Shown here: positions 23,680 to 34,960 of the stretch, one piece after another
Layout: the number at the start of each line of letters is the position of its first letter
Position numbering within the stretch: position 1 is the first letter of the stretch
DNA from: Heterocephalus glaber
Lineage: Eukaryota; Chordata; Mammalia; Rodentia; Bathyergidae
Assembly: GCF_000247695.1 (NCBI RefSeq)
Contig: NW_004624784.1
Coordinates: 10,737,697-10,801,696 of the forward strand
Direction of reading: 5' to 3'
Length of the DNA stretch: 64,000 nt
Made by a program: the position numbers and the translations under genes
The notes under the pieces: model-generated
Databases searched by the model: none
Seen by the model: only the letters and a program-made list of their open reading frames with translations
What the model was told of the DNA's origin: nothing

Positions 23680-23910
23680 TAGTAACCATCCATTAAGTAC
23701 CCACTATATGTTTGAATGTGTAAGCACTTTACATAAATTTTCCATCTCATTTAATCATGCATTTGGAAGGTGCCATCTTCTTATTAACATTATCACCATT
23801 TTACAGATGAGGAAATTGAGGATCAGAGAATTAATTAGCTTGGTCACTAATACAACTAAGAAGCAGCTGAGCTGAGTTTAAAAGCAAGTGTGTCTAAGCT
23901 CGACAGGCTT
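23680..23910 (-). repeat. MIR SINE, near full length
   Basis: Antisense MIR: 'taagtacccactatatgttt', 'taagcactttacataaattt', 'ccattttacagatgaggaaa', 'ttgaggatcagagaattaat'. The interval 23131-23679 before it is unassigned. Confidence 0.78.
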
Positions 23911-24205
23911 TGAAAATGAAGTTCTTAATTCCTTTCTCTTTTCAGGGGGTTCCAAGGCCAGCAGTTTAGAGATGTACCAGCCAGATCCCTAATGCCCTCC
24001 ATTTAGCAAGCCTCCCATTGAGATTTAGTCAATGCTTAATGCATGGGTTCAATTAATATGCTGTTCACATTAATTCTCAAAGTTCACACAAATTTCATTC
24101 TTTCCACATAATTGTATATCTTCCTGTCTTATCAACTTGCTATTCAATTATTTCTTAATAACAACTGTCTTTTCCAGTATAACTAAGTTATTTATGTTTT
24201 CTTTT

Positions 24206-24282
24206 TTTTTCTTTTTTTTCTTTTTTTTTTTTTGGTACCAGGGTTCAAACTCGGAATCTTGTGCTTGCGAGGCAGGCGGCGG
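24206..24282 (-). mobile_element. ID-like SINE, truncated at its 5' end
   Basis: Reverse copy with a long T-run, GGTACC, 'agggttcaaactcggaatct' and 'gcgaggcaggcggcgg', then it stops before the A box and the GGCCCC start. Target duplication 'tatttatgttttctttt' near 24189-24205 against 'tatttatggtttctttt' at 24283-24299. The matching flanks show that truncation happened at insertion. Confidence 0.9.
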
Positions 24283-24419
24283 TATTTATGGTTTCTTTTA
24301 ATATATCAGTTATTCTTCCTTTACCATTTAGCCTGCACACTTCATGTCTTCTATATTTCTATGCAAGTGTTCCCCAAGACACAAGGCAGGTTTTCGGTCT
24401 ACTGTCCAAGTCCTCCTGG

Positions 24420-24590
24420 CTCTTTCCTACTGTTCTTTTTTAATGCTAACTTTTCTTATGCATTTATTATCTTCCTGACTAAATTATACTTTCTTCATTT
24501 TTTGTCCTCTTTATGTTTATTCCCCACAACTTCTATCACAATACTACATATAAATTAGAAGCCCACAAATGTTTTTGAATTAATACACCA
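24420..24590 (+). repeat. L2 3' end
   Basis: 'ccacaacttctatcacaata' and 'cccacaaatgtttttgaatt' follow the sense L2 3' end, heavily decayed. The interval 24591-24964 is unassigned. Confidence 0.4.
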
Positions 24591-24964
24591 TGGAGTGAGT
24601 AGTGACAATGATGCTGTTTTGATAATGGTTTATTAAAAAACCATTTCTCTGGGAACATATAATAGATAAAAATGTTATGAGAGGGTCAGATGGGTGCACC
24701 TAGTAATAAATCACCTCAGGATGACCAGAGAAAAACAATTACCACTACTGAACGGAGGGTGAATTTCATGTCCTGCTTCCAAGAGACTGGGAAAACCTAA
24801 GCACAAAGCTGGTGGCAGGCTGGATGGCCCCCAGTGGGCTGTGATATGCTGGATTACAAAACATTGGTCTGGAGGATTAGTTCTTCTGAAGAAGTGAATG
24901 ATCCAATTGTGAGCAAGCTCATTTTTCTACAAATGTGAAGAAAAGGAGAGGAAGCAAACATTAT

Positions 24965-25190
24965 CACCACCCTAGTAGCTAATGTGTACAGTATTACTAT
25001 GTGCTAGACACTATTCTCATCACTTGATATACATCAACTCATTTCATACTCATCAAAACCTGCAGAGGTAAGAACCACAGTTAGTTGTATTTTATAGATA
25101 AAAAATTAAGTCACAGAAAACTTTAAATAATTTGCCTAACATTATTTACACAGCTAGCAGGTAGTTTAGAGCTGAGGTGCAATAAGCTCA
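24965..25190 (-). repeat. MIR SINE, near full length
   Basis: Antisense MIR: 'tagtagctaatgtgtacagt', 'tactatgtgctagacactat', 'tcaactcatttcatactcat', 'gcctaacattatttacacag'. Confidence 0.75.
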
Positions 25191-26636
25191 CTTAAGCTTG
25201 GCTAACACTGAATTACCTAATGTATATGTCTCAAATTTGAAGAAACTATCATTTGGAGAAAGATTTAAAGAATTATTAATACTGTACCTAGGCACACACC
25301 AGTGCATTATCTATTTAACTTTGAACTTACTGTCTTTTTAAAGACAATTATAAATCTTTGAACTAACATGTTTTCAAGTATTGTAATCACTTAAGCCTTT
25401 TGAAGGCTCCAACTGACCAATGGAAGATGATTATAAATAGGAACCACACTGTGTAGGAACCACAGTCTCTGCTTGCTTGCATAATTGGTCTCAGCATCCC
25501 TACTCTGGTCTACGCCACGGCTCAACTGTCCTTGAATATGGGGCAATTATATCTCACACTGCTTTCTCTCCAAATATCGAGATTCCTTAGCTTTTCTTGG
25601 TATAAAAATGATAAAGGAAGGGGAGGAGCCTACAAGTGCTGTATGCTTTGTAAGATTCTATCCTTTCTGTTTCAAAGAGGTTATTCCATCATTCTTTTTA
25701 ACCAATGAAAGATGTTGCAATTAAAACAGCAGACAACTTGAATCATTTTTATGAAGCTTTTCTCAAGCCTTTTTCTTAGGGGTTGCCCCCACATTTTGTC
25801 TCTTGATTAATTTTAATTAATGTAGAATTTAATTTTCATTTCTAACCTATACCAAATTATTCAATAGTTTATGGCCATACAAGCACCCATTTTATATCAA
25901 AGTGTAGAAATAAAAGAATGAGCATTAGATCCAAAGTTAATCACCAGTTGGGCAACTTTCAGCAAGTCTCTTCACTATCAGTTAAGAGAATAAATTTCCT
26001 TTCAATCTGTAACAAAGAATGTGTGTATCAAAGGTTCTCCCAGGGAGCTCAGACGCGAACCCTGTTCAATCCACTCCCTCTCAAACCCAACTGAGATTCA
26101 CAATATTTCAGTTAAAAGAGGCAGAGAAAAAAGTATTGATCCCCCTAGGTATTCTAAATTATATGTGTTTCCAATATGATCACTAAAGTACCTTGGATCC
26201 AATTTAAAATCAGTCTGTTCATCAGGTCTTCTCTATCATCACAGACCAGGGCATCCAAGATACTGTAAAAGTTTGGGATTCCACATTGCCCAGCAGGCAG
26301 AACAGGACTGTTCCACACTGCATCCTGAATGCTGGCGGCTTTCATCTCAGGTCTGCTCCAATTATGCCTTTCTCCCTCAAAGACTCAAAAATTCTTTTGA
26401 GCTTAGTAACTATGTAAAATTCATATCCATAGAGTAATTATTAAATGAAAATAAAATGTGTAGGTTTAAAGCTGTATTTTGCTTTTATGGCATCTAGGTC
26501 ACTTCTGGAGTTATCTCTGTTGCATCTGTGGTCACAAACGCAAGCTCTATTGTTCTTGTGAGTAGATACAAAAATCTATGACAATTTCTTTTACGATATG
26601 TCTTTCTAGGAACACTATGAAAAATAGCTAGAATTT
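25191..26636. other. Gene-free sequence, no feature recognised
   Basis: Unassigned DNA. A weak MIR-like patch ('gggcaactttcagcaagtct') sits near 25950. A 63-codon minus frame at 26154-26345 is not recognisable as a protein. Confidence 0.45.
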
Positions 26637-26812
26637 GCCAGGTGTGGTCAGGCATGCCTGTAATCCCAGCACTCTGGGAGACCGAGGAAGGAAGATCAAA
26701 AATCCTGGGCAACTCAGTGAGTTAGTGAGACCCTGTCTCAAAATAAAGAAAAAAGGGGGGGGGGGGGGGGCACAGCTCAGTGTGAAGGGTCTGGGTTCAG
26801 TCCCCAGAAAAA
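26637..26812 (+). mobile_element. B1-dID dimeric SINE with a G16 run
   Basis: B1 half 'gccaggtgtggtcaggcatg', 'cctgtaatcccagcactctg', 'agaccctgtctcaaaataaa', followed by sixteen consecutive G at 26755-26770, where the ID half should begin with GGGCTGGGGAT, then 'acagctcagtgtgaag' and 'ctgggttcagtccccag'. Confidence 0.88.
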
Positions 26813-27216
26813 TGCAACAATTTGCAGCACTAAAGAAAGTTTTTAATGGTAAGGCCTATGCAGTTGGCAAAACGTGTAAAGTGTTTTGGGATGGGGTTAA
26901 AGAAAGAAAAAAATTAAGATTGTGATATATGTAGTATAAAGAGATCTGTTTCAAATCAAACTTCCCATAGTCTGAGAATAGACACTGAACAGCATAAATT
27001 TTCAATGCATGTGAATAGAAAATATTAGTATGAAGTTCATAAATGTACTTCAAAAATAATACTAATTTCAAAAAAATATAAACCATACTTCAAAAAATTT
27101 AAATTCTTACTAGCTCAAATTAAAAAAAAAAAGGAAATGTCCAAAAGTTACCAATGCTTAGATTGATAGAGAGATATGCATATTTGGAAATTTTTTTTAG
27201 ATTTATACCCTCTTAG
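26813..27216. other. Gene-free sequence, no feature recognised
   Basis: AT-rich DNA with an A-run near 27120. No repeat was identified. Confidence 0.45.
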
Positions 27217-27298
27217 GGGTGGGAGGGTGTGACGCAGTGGCAGTGTTAGCCTAACATGTGAGGCCCTGGGTTCCAACCCTAGTACCACAAAAAGGAGA
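27217..27298 (+). mobile_element. ID-type SINE, older copy
   Basis: 'ggtgggagggtgtgacgcag', 'tggcagtgttagcctaacat' and 'ccctgggttccaaccctagt' show a diverged ID body with damaged A and B boxes. Confidence 0.75.
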
Positions 27299-28739
27299 GA
27301 CAAAATTCTTTTACACCTTCCTAAGTCACATATACAATCATTTTGTTTTCATTCAACAAATATTACTATTTTTCTGAGGACAGAATGAGGTATATTTTAA
27401 TGAGCAGAAAAGGCTTACATTTTTATCAAATTAAATGGCCTCTTACTGAGCTATAACAAAGCAAAAATAAATAAAACAGTAAATGATCAGTAATGACAAC
27501 TAACTAGCTTTAATTAGTAAGATTTGAAAGCCTTAAATAGGGTATTTACTCCACCTGCAGAAAATTTCGAGCTAAGTAGAATAAAATAAACTTTGAGATA
27601 ACCTCTATATAAACATTTCTCTCCAGCAGAGAATGTGAGAACTAGAAAATTCTTTGTTTTGCAATTTTCAGTTTGAGTAAGATAAGAAAGTTTATAAAGA
27701 AGCACTGTGTTTTTGCTCAGGAGATAAAACATTAAACCGCTGACCTAGAAATAACATAAAATTATAAATTTGTCACATGAAAGCTTTAAGGGAAACAAGC
27801 AACATAAGTAGATCACAGCACTGGTTAATGGTAGATTGGGTGTGACTGTGTATTTACCAGTATGTAGCAGAAAGTAATATAAAGTTCTCTTTTCACTGTT
27901 TTTGACCATTTCTGAACAGCAAATAAGAGTAAAACTTCCCCTTTACATTCTAGAGTCCAAGTCTAACACATGTTGAAATGACTGTCAACTCTTATATATG
28001 TAACTTAAGTTTCATAGCAATGTAAAATTACCAATAAGAACTTAGTGAATTGGGTTGGATGTTATTATACAAACTGGATCAGAATACAATTTACTTTTTG
28101 CTTGTGAACATAAATGATTTAACATCTAATCCAATGTTCTAAGCTAAAATTTTATGAATTTGTAAAAAAATGTACACAAAATATACAAGATCCCTAGTTA
28201 TACCCACCTACAAAGCAAAACTAAATTATGCCAGCCATTTGTCATAAATGTCACTGAAAAGTCACAAGTGAAAAGCCTTCAACTCACCTTAACAATTGTG
28301 ACTACATTAAAATACCTGATCTTGTAAATCCTTGCCATCGGACTGTAACAAGAGATTAACTTTTCTTCAGAGCAATCAGATTAAAGTAATCATAGAGAAC
28401 CTAGAAACGGAATTCCAATTTGGCAAACTCTGGAGTTGCACATGTACGCTGGCCTGACTCGGTTTTAATGTATGATCAAGTATCACGTTTCTAAGAGAAA
28501 CTAGGAAATCCAAAAACTGCCTGTGTTCCTGAAGGAGATGGAGGGAAGATAAAGAGATTCTAGGCAGAGGAACAGAGTGAATGGAGAGAAGATACGCTCC
28601 TTACCAGTCTACAGTCTCTAAGTCTCCAAAGCCAATAGCTGGTGTGCATGCTTAAACCCTAAGGCACCCAGAGGTGAAAACAAGTCTTGCCAAACCAAGA
28701 ATCAATCCCTTCCCTATCTCCATCTATCAAAATTGGAGC
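27299..28739. other. Gene-free sequence, no feature recognised
   Basis: About 1.4 kb of AT-rich DNA without a recognised repeat or exon. Confidence 0.45.
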
Positions 28740-28830
28740 CTGCCTTTCCTGATTTCCCTCAGCCAAAATTTATCTCCCTAGTTGATGTGCTCCCATAGCA
28801 CTCTGTCCCTTCCAAAGAAGACAACTCACG
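28740..28830 (+). repeat. L2 trace
   Basis: 'tttcctgatttccctcagcc' and 'gctcccatagcactctgtcc' are typical sense L2 blocks. Confidence 0.5.
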
Positions 28831-29124
28831 CTGCTTACCTAAGCAGAATTTCATCTCTTAATTCGCACATTAGATTACAAAGCCAGCATAAGAAAATGTT
28901 CAACCTTGTATAACCTACTATGCCTAGGTGGTAAACTCTGCCTACTATATACATTCCAAAAAAGTTCATCATTTTTCAAAATACCAAACTATATAGATTT
29001 GGAGCTTTTTGAAAGTCAAGAGGAATACAGCAATTCCACTTTCAAGATTTTAAGGTAATATTCATAAAGACATACAAATGTTTATTGGCATGGGTGTTCA
29101 TTATAGCATTATTCTTAATTATGA

Positions 29125-29345
29125 TGATTATGATGGTAATAATGAAAACAATCATCCTGTATTGTGTCCTTAAGTCAAGCACCATGAAAGCACTTTACCT
29201 GCATTATCTCACTTGATTCTCACAGCAGCGCTATAAGGCAGATATTATCTAAATTTAGAGAAGGTAATTGTCCAAGGTCAAACAGCTAGTAAAGGTGGAG
29301 TTAGAATCTGAGCCCAAGAGGCCTGACCTCAAAGCCTATACTCTT
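29125..29345 (-). repeat. MIR SINE
   Basis: Antisense MIR: 'aaagcactttacctgcatta', 'tctcacttgattctcacagc', 'tgtccaaggtcaaacagcta', 'aggtggagttagaatctgag'. Confidence 0.8.
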
Positions 29346-29349
29346 CCAT

Positions 29350-29478
29350 ATATGACCCTGCCAAGTGCCAGAAGTTATGCTAAGTACTTTTTATATCCAT
29401 CCTCATATGCCTTCATAGAAACCCTAGGAGGTAAGCCATTATTCTCATTTTACAAATAAGGAAACTGGGACATAAAGG
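29350..29478 (-). repeat. Second MIR directly after the first
   Basis: A new antisense MIR begins with 'aagtgccagaagttatgcta' and goes to 'cattttacaaataaggaaac'. Both MIRs have the same orientation. Confidence 0.7.
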
Positions 29479-29600
29479 AGGGGAGAAGGGAAGGGAATGT
29501 AGAAGAAGTAAAATGTGTTCTGTACATGTATCAACTCCCCATAATGGATGTAAGCATTATGTACTACAAACATGTACTGAGAAAAATTAAAATTAAAAAA
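29479..29600 (+). mobile_element. 5'-truncated L1 3' UTR tail
   Basis: A purine-rich tract ('gaggggagaagggaaggg') is followed by 'gtacatgtatcaactcccca' and 'gtaagcattatgtac', then an A-rich end. It matches the reverse copy at 43203-43491, so it is the same L1 subfamily. Confidence 0.6.
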
Positions 29601-29611
29601 TGGCATAAAAA

Positions 29612-29745
29612 CAGGTTCCTGCCTGCCTGCCATGCCATGAACTGTTTCTCCTCTGCCATGCCCCTCTCCCTTGTAGCCAGCTGACAATGGACTGACATGT
29701 CTACAAACTGAGCTAAAATAAACCTCTCCTTCTTTAAAAAAGTTT
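29612..29745 (+). mobile_element. ERVL-MaLR LTR 3' fragment
   Basis: 'ctgccatgccatgaactgtt', 'agctgacaatggactgacat' and 'gagctaaaataaacctctcc' follow the end of a rodent MaLR LTR. The copy stops at a SINE insertion. Confidence 0.5.
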
Positions 29746-29751
29746 TTAAAA

Positions 29752-29841
29752 GGGCCAGGGATTTAGCTCAGTGGTTTTGCCACCTGCTGGACAAGCGCAA
29801 GGACTGGAGTTCAATCCCCGGTACAAAAAAAAAAAAAAAAG
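29752..29841 (+). mobile_element. ID-like SINE, young subfamily
   Basis: 'gggccagggatttagctcag', 'ggagttcaatccccggtac' and an A-tail of about 16. A and B boxes are intact. Confidence 0.93.
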
Positions 29842-30219
29842 TTAAAAAAACTCTCCAGACATTGGAAAAAATACTGGGGTATAGATCATAGTCACTAAAA
29901 AAAACTTATCAAAGTTCTCACATATAAGAAGTGGTAGAGCTTGCATTTAAATCTAGGCAGTCTGACTAATTTATACTACTTTTCCTATTTATAAGAACAA
30001 ATGACTAGAAATGATCTAAGTATTCAGAGACTGTTTTAAATATATTTATGAATGTACGAACGACACAGCAAAATACAAAGGGCAAAAAGCTGGGGACTGT
30101 CAGTATCTCCATTCCTTCAAATTATTTTGTCAGATTATATACATCATTTATCCTTTATTTCTATATCTAAAGTTCAAGTCTGTATCATATATATATTCTG
30201 GAAAAGACAGCACAGAGTA

Positions 30220-30350
30220 ACATAAAAAGCATGTAGAAGGAAAAAATCACAAGGCCTGAGTCTCAGACTCAATCTGCCATCTATTATTTCTGAGATGTTG
30301 GGTAAAAACGCCTCTAAATCCAGCTGTTTTCTCTAATAGAAGTTAAGACT
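30220..30350 (+). repeat. MIR trace
   Basis: 'ggcctgagtctcagactcaa', 'tctgccatctattatttctg', 'agatgttgggtaaaaacgcc' follow a sense MIR core. It is diverged. The interval 29842-30219 is unassigned. Confidence 0.4.
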
Positions 30351-31138
30351 GAGTTTCTTCTCAGCATCAATATTCTACATAGTCTCAAGATGGCAGAGAG
30401 TATCTTTTGCCAGAACCCAAACTAAAATTTGGCAATTAATGAACAAATTAAGAGTTTAAAATAAACAAAAGCACCATTGAATTTTTGATAAAATTTAAAA
30501 GTTGTCCAGAGATACCAATAAATACTCATCTATTTCCAAATAGTTACTGTGCCAAATTCACTTCTTGGTCTCCTTTATGTGATATGACAAGAAAATAAAA
30601 TGCCCACTATGCCAGCACTGACATGGTCACATGAACTCAAGTTGATCTCTATTAATTTTTGGGAAGCTTTTTCTGGCTCCCCATCTCCAACCAAACTGCA
30701 GGAGTAAAATTAACTATCAGTTTTATGCAAATCACCTCCACTCCAAATCTCTGGCACTAACCTCAATTTCAAATACCTCAGTTTGCTGAGTATTTCTCCA
30801 TCATTTTGCTCAAACAGGTCAGCCGGGCTTAAATACTAGTCATCATTAGTTATTCTTCTAACATTTTGATTTTCCACATTGAGTTTGTGTCCCTAATTCC
30901 TCATACTTCTTTGCATCGTGGATCATGTAAACCAGTGGCGAAATGTGCACAGCCAAGGCGTCAGGATCTCCTATTCTTTCACGCATGACAGACATACCCT
31001 CTGGGCCCCACCTTCTACTACAAATATAACTTACAACTGTTCCTACCACAGCACTTCAGGGAGCCATAGACACTGACTGCAGTTGGGAAGTGAGTTGAGA
31101 TCCATCATTCATCCCTGGTCTATCTCCTTCTCCCCCAA
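30351..31138. other. Gene-free sequence with a small CpG-bearing open frame
   Basis: A minus-strand frame at 30858-31049 runs for about 63 codons with a varied, protein-like composition (for example RERIGDPDALAVHISPLVYM). It lacks an ATG and is preceded by an in-frame stop. I do not recognise the protein. It may be chance, an exon relic or a retrocopy fragment. Confidence 0.35.
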
Positions 31139-31163
31139 GTACTCCTGCCACTGGCAGGAGTAC
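31139..31163. repeat. Perfect 11-bp inverted repeat, 3-nt loop
   Basis: GTACTCCTGCC and GGCAGGAGTAC enclose 'act'. No T-run or gene is nearby, so it does not read as a terminator. Confidence 0.85.
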
Positions 31164-31330
31164 ACTACAACTAGATTCCTACAGCAGCCCTCTAACCAGA
31201 AACTCTGATTCAAGTCCCCCCAAGTCCATCCCACATACTGTTTCCATCCTATTCAGTCATCCTCCCTGGATCCCCAGTATTCCCCTCTGTCAGAAGTTCA
31301 AGATACTCTATCTACCTATGATTTGTTCCA
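31160..31330 (+). repeat. L2 trace
   Basis: 'ctagattcctacagcagccc' and 'caagtccatcccacatactg' resemble the sense L2 3' region. Weak. Confidence 0.35.
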
Positions 31331-32925
31331 AATCTTCCTTTGCGGGCCCATCCCTCACAATTCTCCAATACCAGAAGTTTTCACATATTTTTTGCACTAG
31401 AATTCTTTTTTAAAAATTAGGCAAAATCCCAACAAATAAAACTGACAAACCCAGTACTGTGTGGGCTGAAAGAGAGATAAGCAGTCAAAGGACTTGAGGC
31501 CCCTTGTCTCCTCAGCAGGGGCTGAGGCTCTTCTGCACAGCCACTAAGACAGCCTGCTACTATGCCAACCAAGAACATGAGTATCTGAGTTAGACTCTTA
31601 TCCAGCACTGGTGTATGAGCTCTTCTGAGACTACAAAATAAACCAAGGACAGAACTCATCAAAAGAGGCCAAACACTTAAAACCAAATTCCAGCAATACA
31701 CATAGGCATACCCCTCCTTGTATATAAATTTAACATGATTTTCTTCTGCTCTGAAAATGTCAGTGCTCAGCAAGGGACAGGACAAGGTTAAGAGAATCTG
31801 ACAGAAAGAATTGGATGGGGTTGAAAGCTGAAGTCCTGCAAGTTTATCTACACAAGCAGCACAAGTTCTCCTGGCATATTCCCAGCTCTGCCCAGTGCCC
31901 TCCAGCTGCATAATAGCAATAATTTTTTTAAACACCCTCATTCTGTCCTACCACATCTTATAATGTGCAAAGCCCAGCTGAATGGTGTGTAGGACTTTGT
32001 CAAGCTGTCATGAGTCTTCAGCTTTACTTCCACTCTTAACAACTGAGTGGGCAAATACTTCAAATGCTGACGTTTACATCCTGCTTGTTTTATTATTCAT
32101 TTCCAAGAAGCACTTTGGGTTGATAAGAAGCCAGTGGCAGGGGTACCATTTGTCAGGCTAAACTGTGATGCTCCAGACCCTCTCATGAACCCTTTTGTTT
32201 CACCTCCTAGATTTCAAGAACTTCTCAATTCAGATTGTTTTGTTTCAATTTTACTTTTTAAACTCTAAATTTGAAAGAAAATGGGACATGCATCTGATTC
32301 TCTGAAAACATAATAAATTGAAATGACTTTCTTCGTTAGTTTTTCAGGATGTCTTTTCTTTATATCCTACATGATACCTACAATTGTGTGCATTATCTTC
32401 AACAGAACCAGATAACCTCTCATGGACCCTTCTGCTCAGGTGAGTCCTATCATCTTAAAAAGATGCTCTTGCCAGAGTTTGTTAGTTTGTAGGCTAGACA
32501 AGAAGCACAGTACATACAGTCATCTCTCAAATAGCCACATGTGGCCCAGCATTATACCTGACAACCTTGCCACCCACTACATGGTTTGCTTGTATTCAAA
32601 AGATACATGCTTATGGACTGCAAGTAAATGTCAACACAAGGATAAGCAAAACAGAATTAGATTAACCCACTAGGGGAGAATGTTATAATACATTACAAAA
32701 TCAAGTCCAAATAACTTTTCATGAAGCTTTTTTTCTGCTGAACAATGGAAAGCTGACCAGCGTTCTTTTTGGGTCTCAATGTTTCCGGGCTAGTTGTAAT
32801 GAATGGAGGCCGTCAGGGAGAGGCCTAGGTTGGGCCAAAAAGACTTCAGTATCCTCTGGTGAGTAGCATCCATCATGCCTAAGATTTTGCTTGTTTGTTG
32901 TTAAAACTGTTTCCGTTCAGAATAG
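31331..32925. other. Gene-free sequence with the longest open frame of the window
   Basis: A minus-strand frame at 31417-31941 is open for 174 codons. Its product has a few hydrophobic stretches but no domain I know, and no promoter, splice context or poly(A) tail marks it as a gene or retrocopy. The rest is unassigned. Confidence 0.4.
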
Positions 32926-32965
32926 AGTTTGATCCCCAGTACCAGAAGAAAAAAAAAAAAAGATA
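32926..32965 (+). mobile_element. ID-like SINE, only the 3' stub
   Basis: The insert starts at the B-box part ('agtttgatccccagtaccag') and has an A-tail. The short repeat 'cagaatag' at 32918-32925 and 32966-32973 flanks it. It is truncated at the 5' end, so it has no A box. Confidence 0.75.
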
Positions 32966-32973
32966 CAGAATAG

Positions 32974-34679
32974 CGGCCATTACTAGCAATAACTGTTAGT
33001 AAACTGCCTCAAGTATTCCTTTTTACTGGGTCAGACTAAGTATACCCCTTCTAAAAAAGAATACAAAATACTGTCAGGAAAAAATAAAACCCTACTGATT
33101 CATTTAAAAAGTGAAAGATATAGAACAGAACTAAATGCTGGGTACTAAATAAAAGGAATATACAAACACACATTCTTAATGCAATACTAATAAACGAAGG
33201 TTGGAGGTACAGATGAATATAACAGTCTTCACAGCAATACGACTCCACAGGATAAACTGCCATAGAGATTCTACACTTCTTTTGCATTCTCAAGTCAAAG
33301 GTCAAGGATGAGGCACAATGAGAGTCAGGCTACCCAGGCCACGGACACCCAGCTTCACTCACAGGGTTGCAGCATTAGCCCCACCCCTACCTTCTTCTTG
33401 GCATATGACTGACTCCCTTCCCTCACCGTTATACTCACCCATTCAATAACTTGATGAGGCTGACATAAAACTGACAGCAGGTGTGTGCAATATGTTGTTT
33501 TCATCTCCCCACTTGGAGTTATTAGCACCTCCCATCACTCAATTTGGCAGGTCCATTTTAATATTAGCATCACACACAAGCTGCATCCTTGAGAAAGAAG
33601 GCCATTTCAGGCTTTTCTGCTGAACTATTAGTTAGATAATAGAACATTTATTTCATGTCATTATAAAATTAAACTTTACCTCTGAGTCTTTAAAAGGCTA
33701 ATAGTTCAACTTCTTATGCAAGAAGATAAGATTCTCCTGACAGGAAAATATGAAAGGGCATTTTGAACCACTGTGACAATTCTGCTAGGCTGCTTGGTAC
33801 AATGGACTATTTTCCAACTGTATAAAAACATGTACATTAATACAGTTTTAAAACCATACCATGTTACTTAGGTAAGGGCAAGTTTTAATGCCCTTACTTT
33901 ACTGCCATGCCTCAATAGTTTTACATCTCAATTATGTACATCCAAAGTAAGTTTCAGAATCATTAGCAATGTCAATCGTATATTATGGCTCAGATTCACC
34001 CAACAGTATTGTCTGTTACACAACTGCAATCAGTTTAAAGAGAAAGAAGAACACTCAAAGTGGTGCATGAAGAATACGGTAGATATAATGTTCTGCTGCC
34101 TTTTGTACAATTTTCTGTAGTTTGAGGGAGTTCTTTGGGACTGTGTTCAGAAGGACAGAGCATTCATTTTTGAAAGTTAATTACATATTATTAACTTAGA
34201 AGTATCAAGGGGAATCAGCAGGAGCACTTGGGTTGTGCTTGAGGACTGAAAAGACAAACCACACCAAGATTTGTTTGTTAAAGGTAAGGTAGGTTTGTGC
34301 TAAAGCCACACACATCTCTGGTATTTCTAGGTAAACTAACCACCAGATATGAGTGAAAAGATTACTATTAAAACTTTTTTAAGTTTGCTAATAAAGACAG
34401 TAAATTACTGGGCTGAAATCTGTCATTTGTTAATCAAATTTAATAGTAATTTCTTTCTGCAGACACATGCAGAAGATAAATTATCAATTTCTGTAAATCA
34501 TAATTAGTTCAGAGGCAGATTTCAATTCTCCTAAAGATTAGCTCAGCATAGTTTAAATGAAAGGCACTCAGTTACCATACAAATTGTAGAAAATCTTAGC
34601 CTTCAACTGAGTACTTGAAATCTTGGGTTATGACCACTTGAAGATTTGCAGTAATAATTCAAAATGCTTTTACTTTGTT
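32974..34679. other. Gene-free sequence, no feature recognised
   Basis: AT-rich DNA without a recognised repeat or exon. The 84-codon minus frame at 33051-33305 looks like chance. Confidence 0.4.
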
Positions 34680-34960
34680 ATATTCACCGACGCCAATTTT
34701 CACTGAGTGCACAGGGAAGAGACTGCAGAGAAGCATCGAACGCAGTTCTCATCTGTGGTGTTTTCCCCCATGTACATGGCTTTGCTGCACGGAGATGCAA
34801 GGCCTTTTCCAATCTTTAATTTTCTTCGAGAGTGGATAAGTGCCATGAGCAAAACTGCTCACCACTGCTCTTGAGGTGCTTATTTAAAAAGAAATAAAAC
34901 ATGATTAATTTCAAGTGCTTTACAATTAAAAATATATGACAGGAGGGTCATCTGGGCAAT
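34680..34960. other. Candidate conserved non-coding block
   Basis: No repeat is visible. The segment keeps several CpGs ('caccgacgccaattttc', 'gcatcgaacgcagttc', 'cttcgagagtgg') in an otherwise CpG-poor region, followed by ATTA-rich sequence. Retained CpGs without a repeat suggest constraint, but only alignment can show it. Confidence 0.25.
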
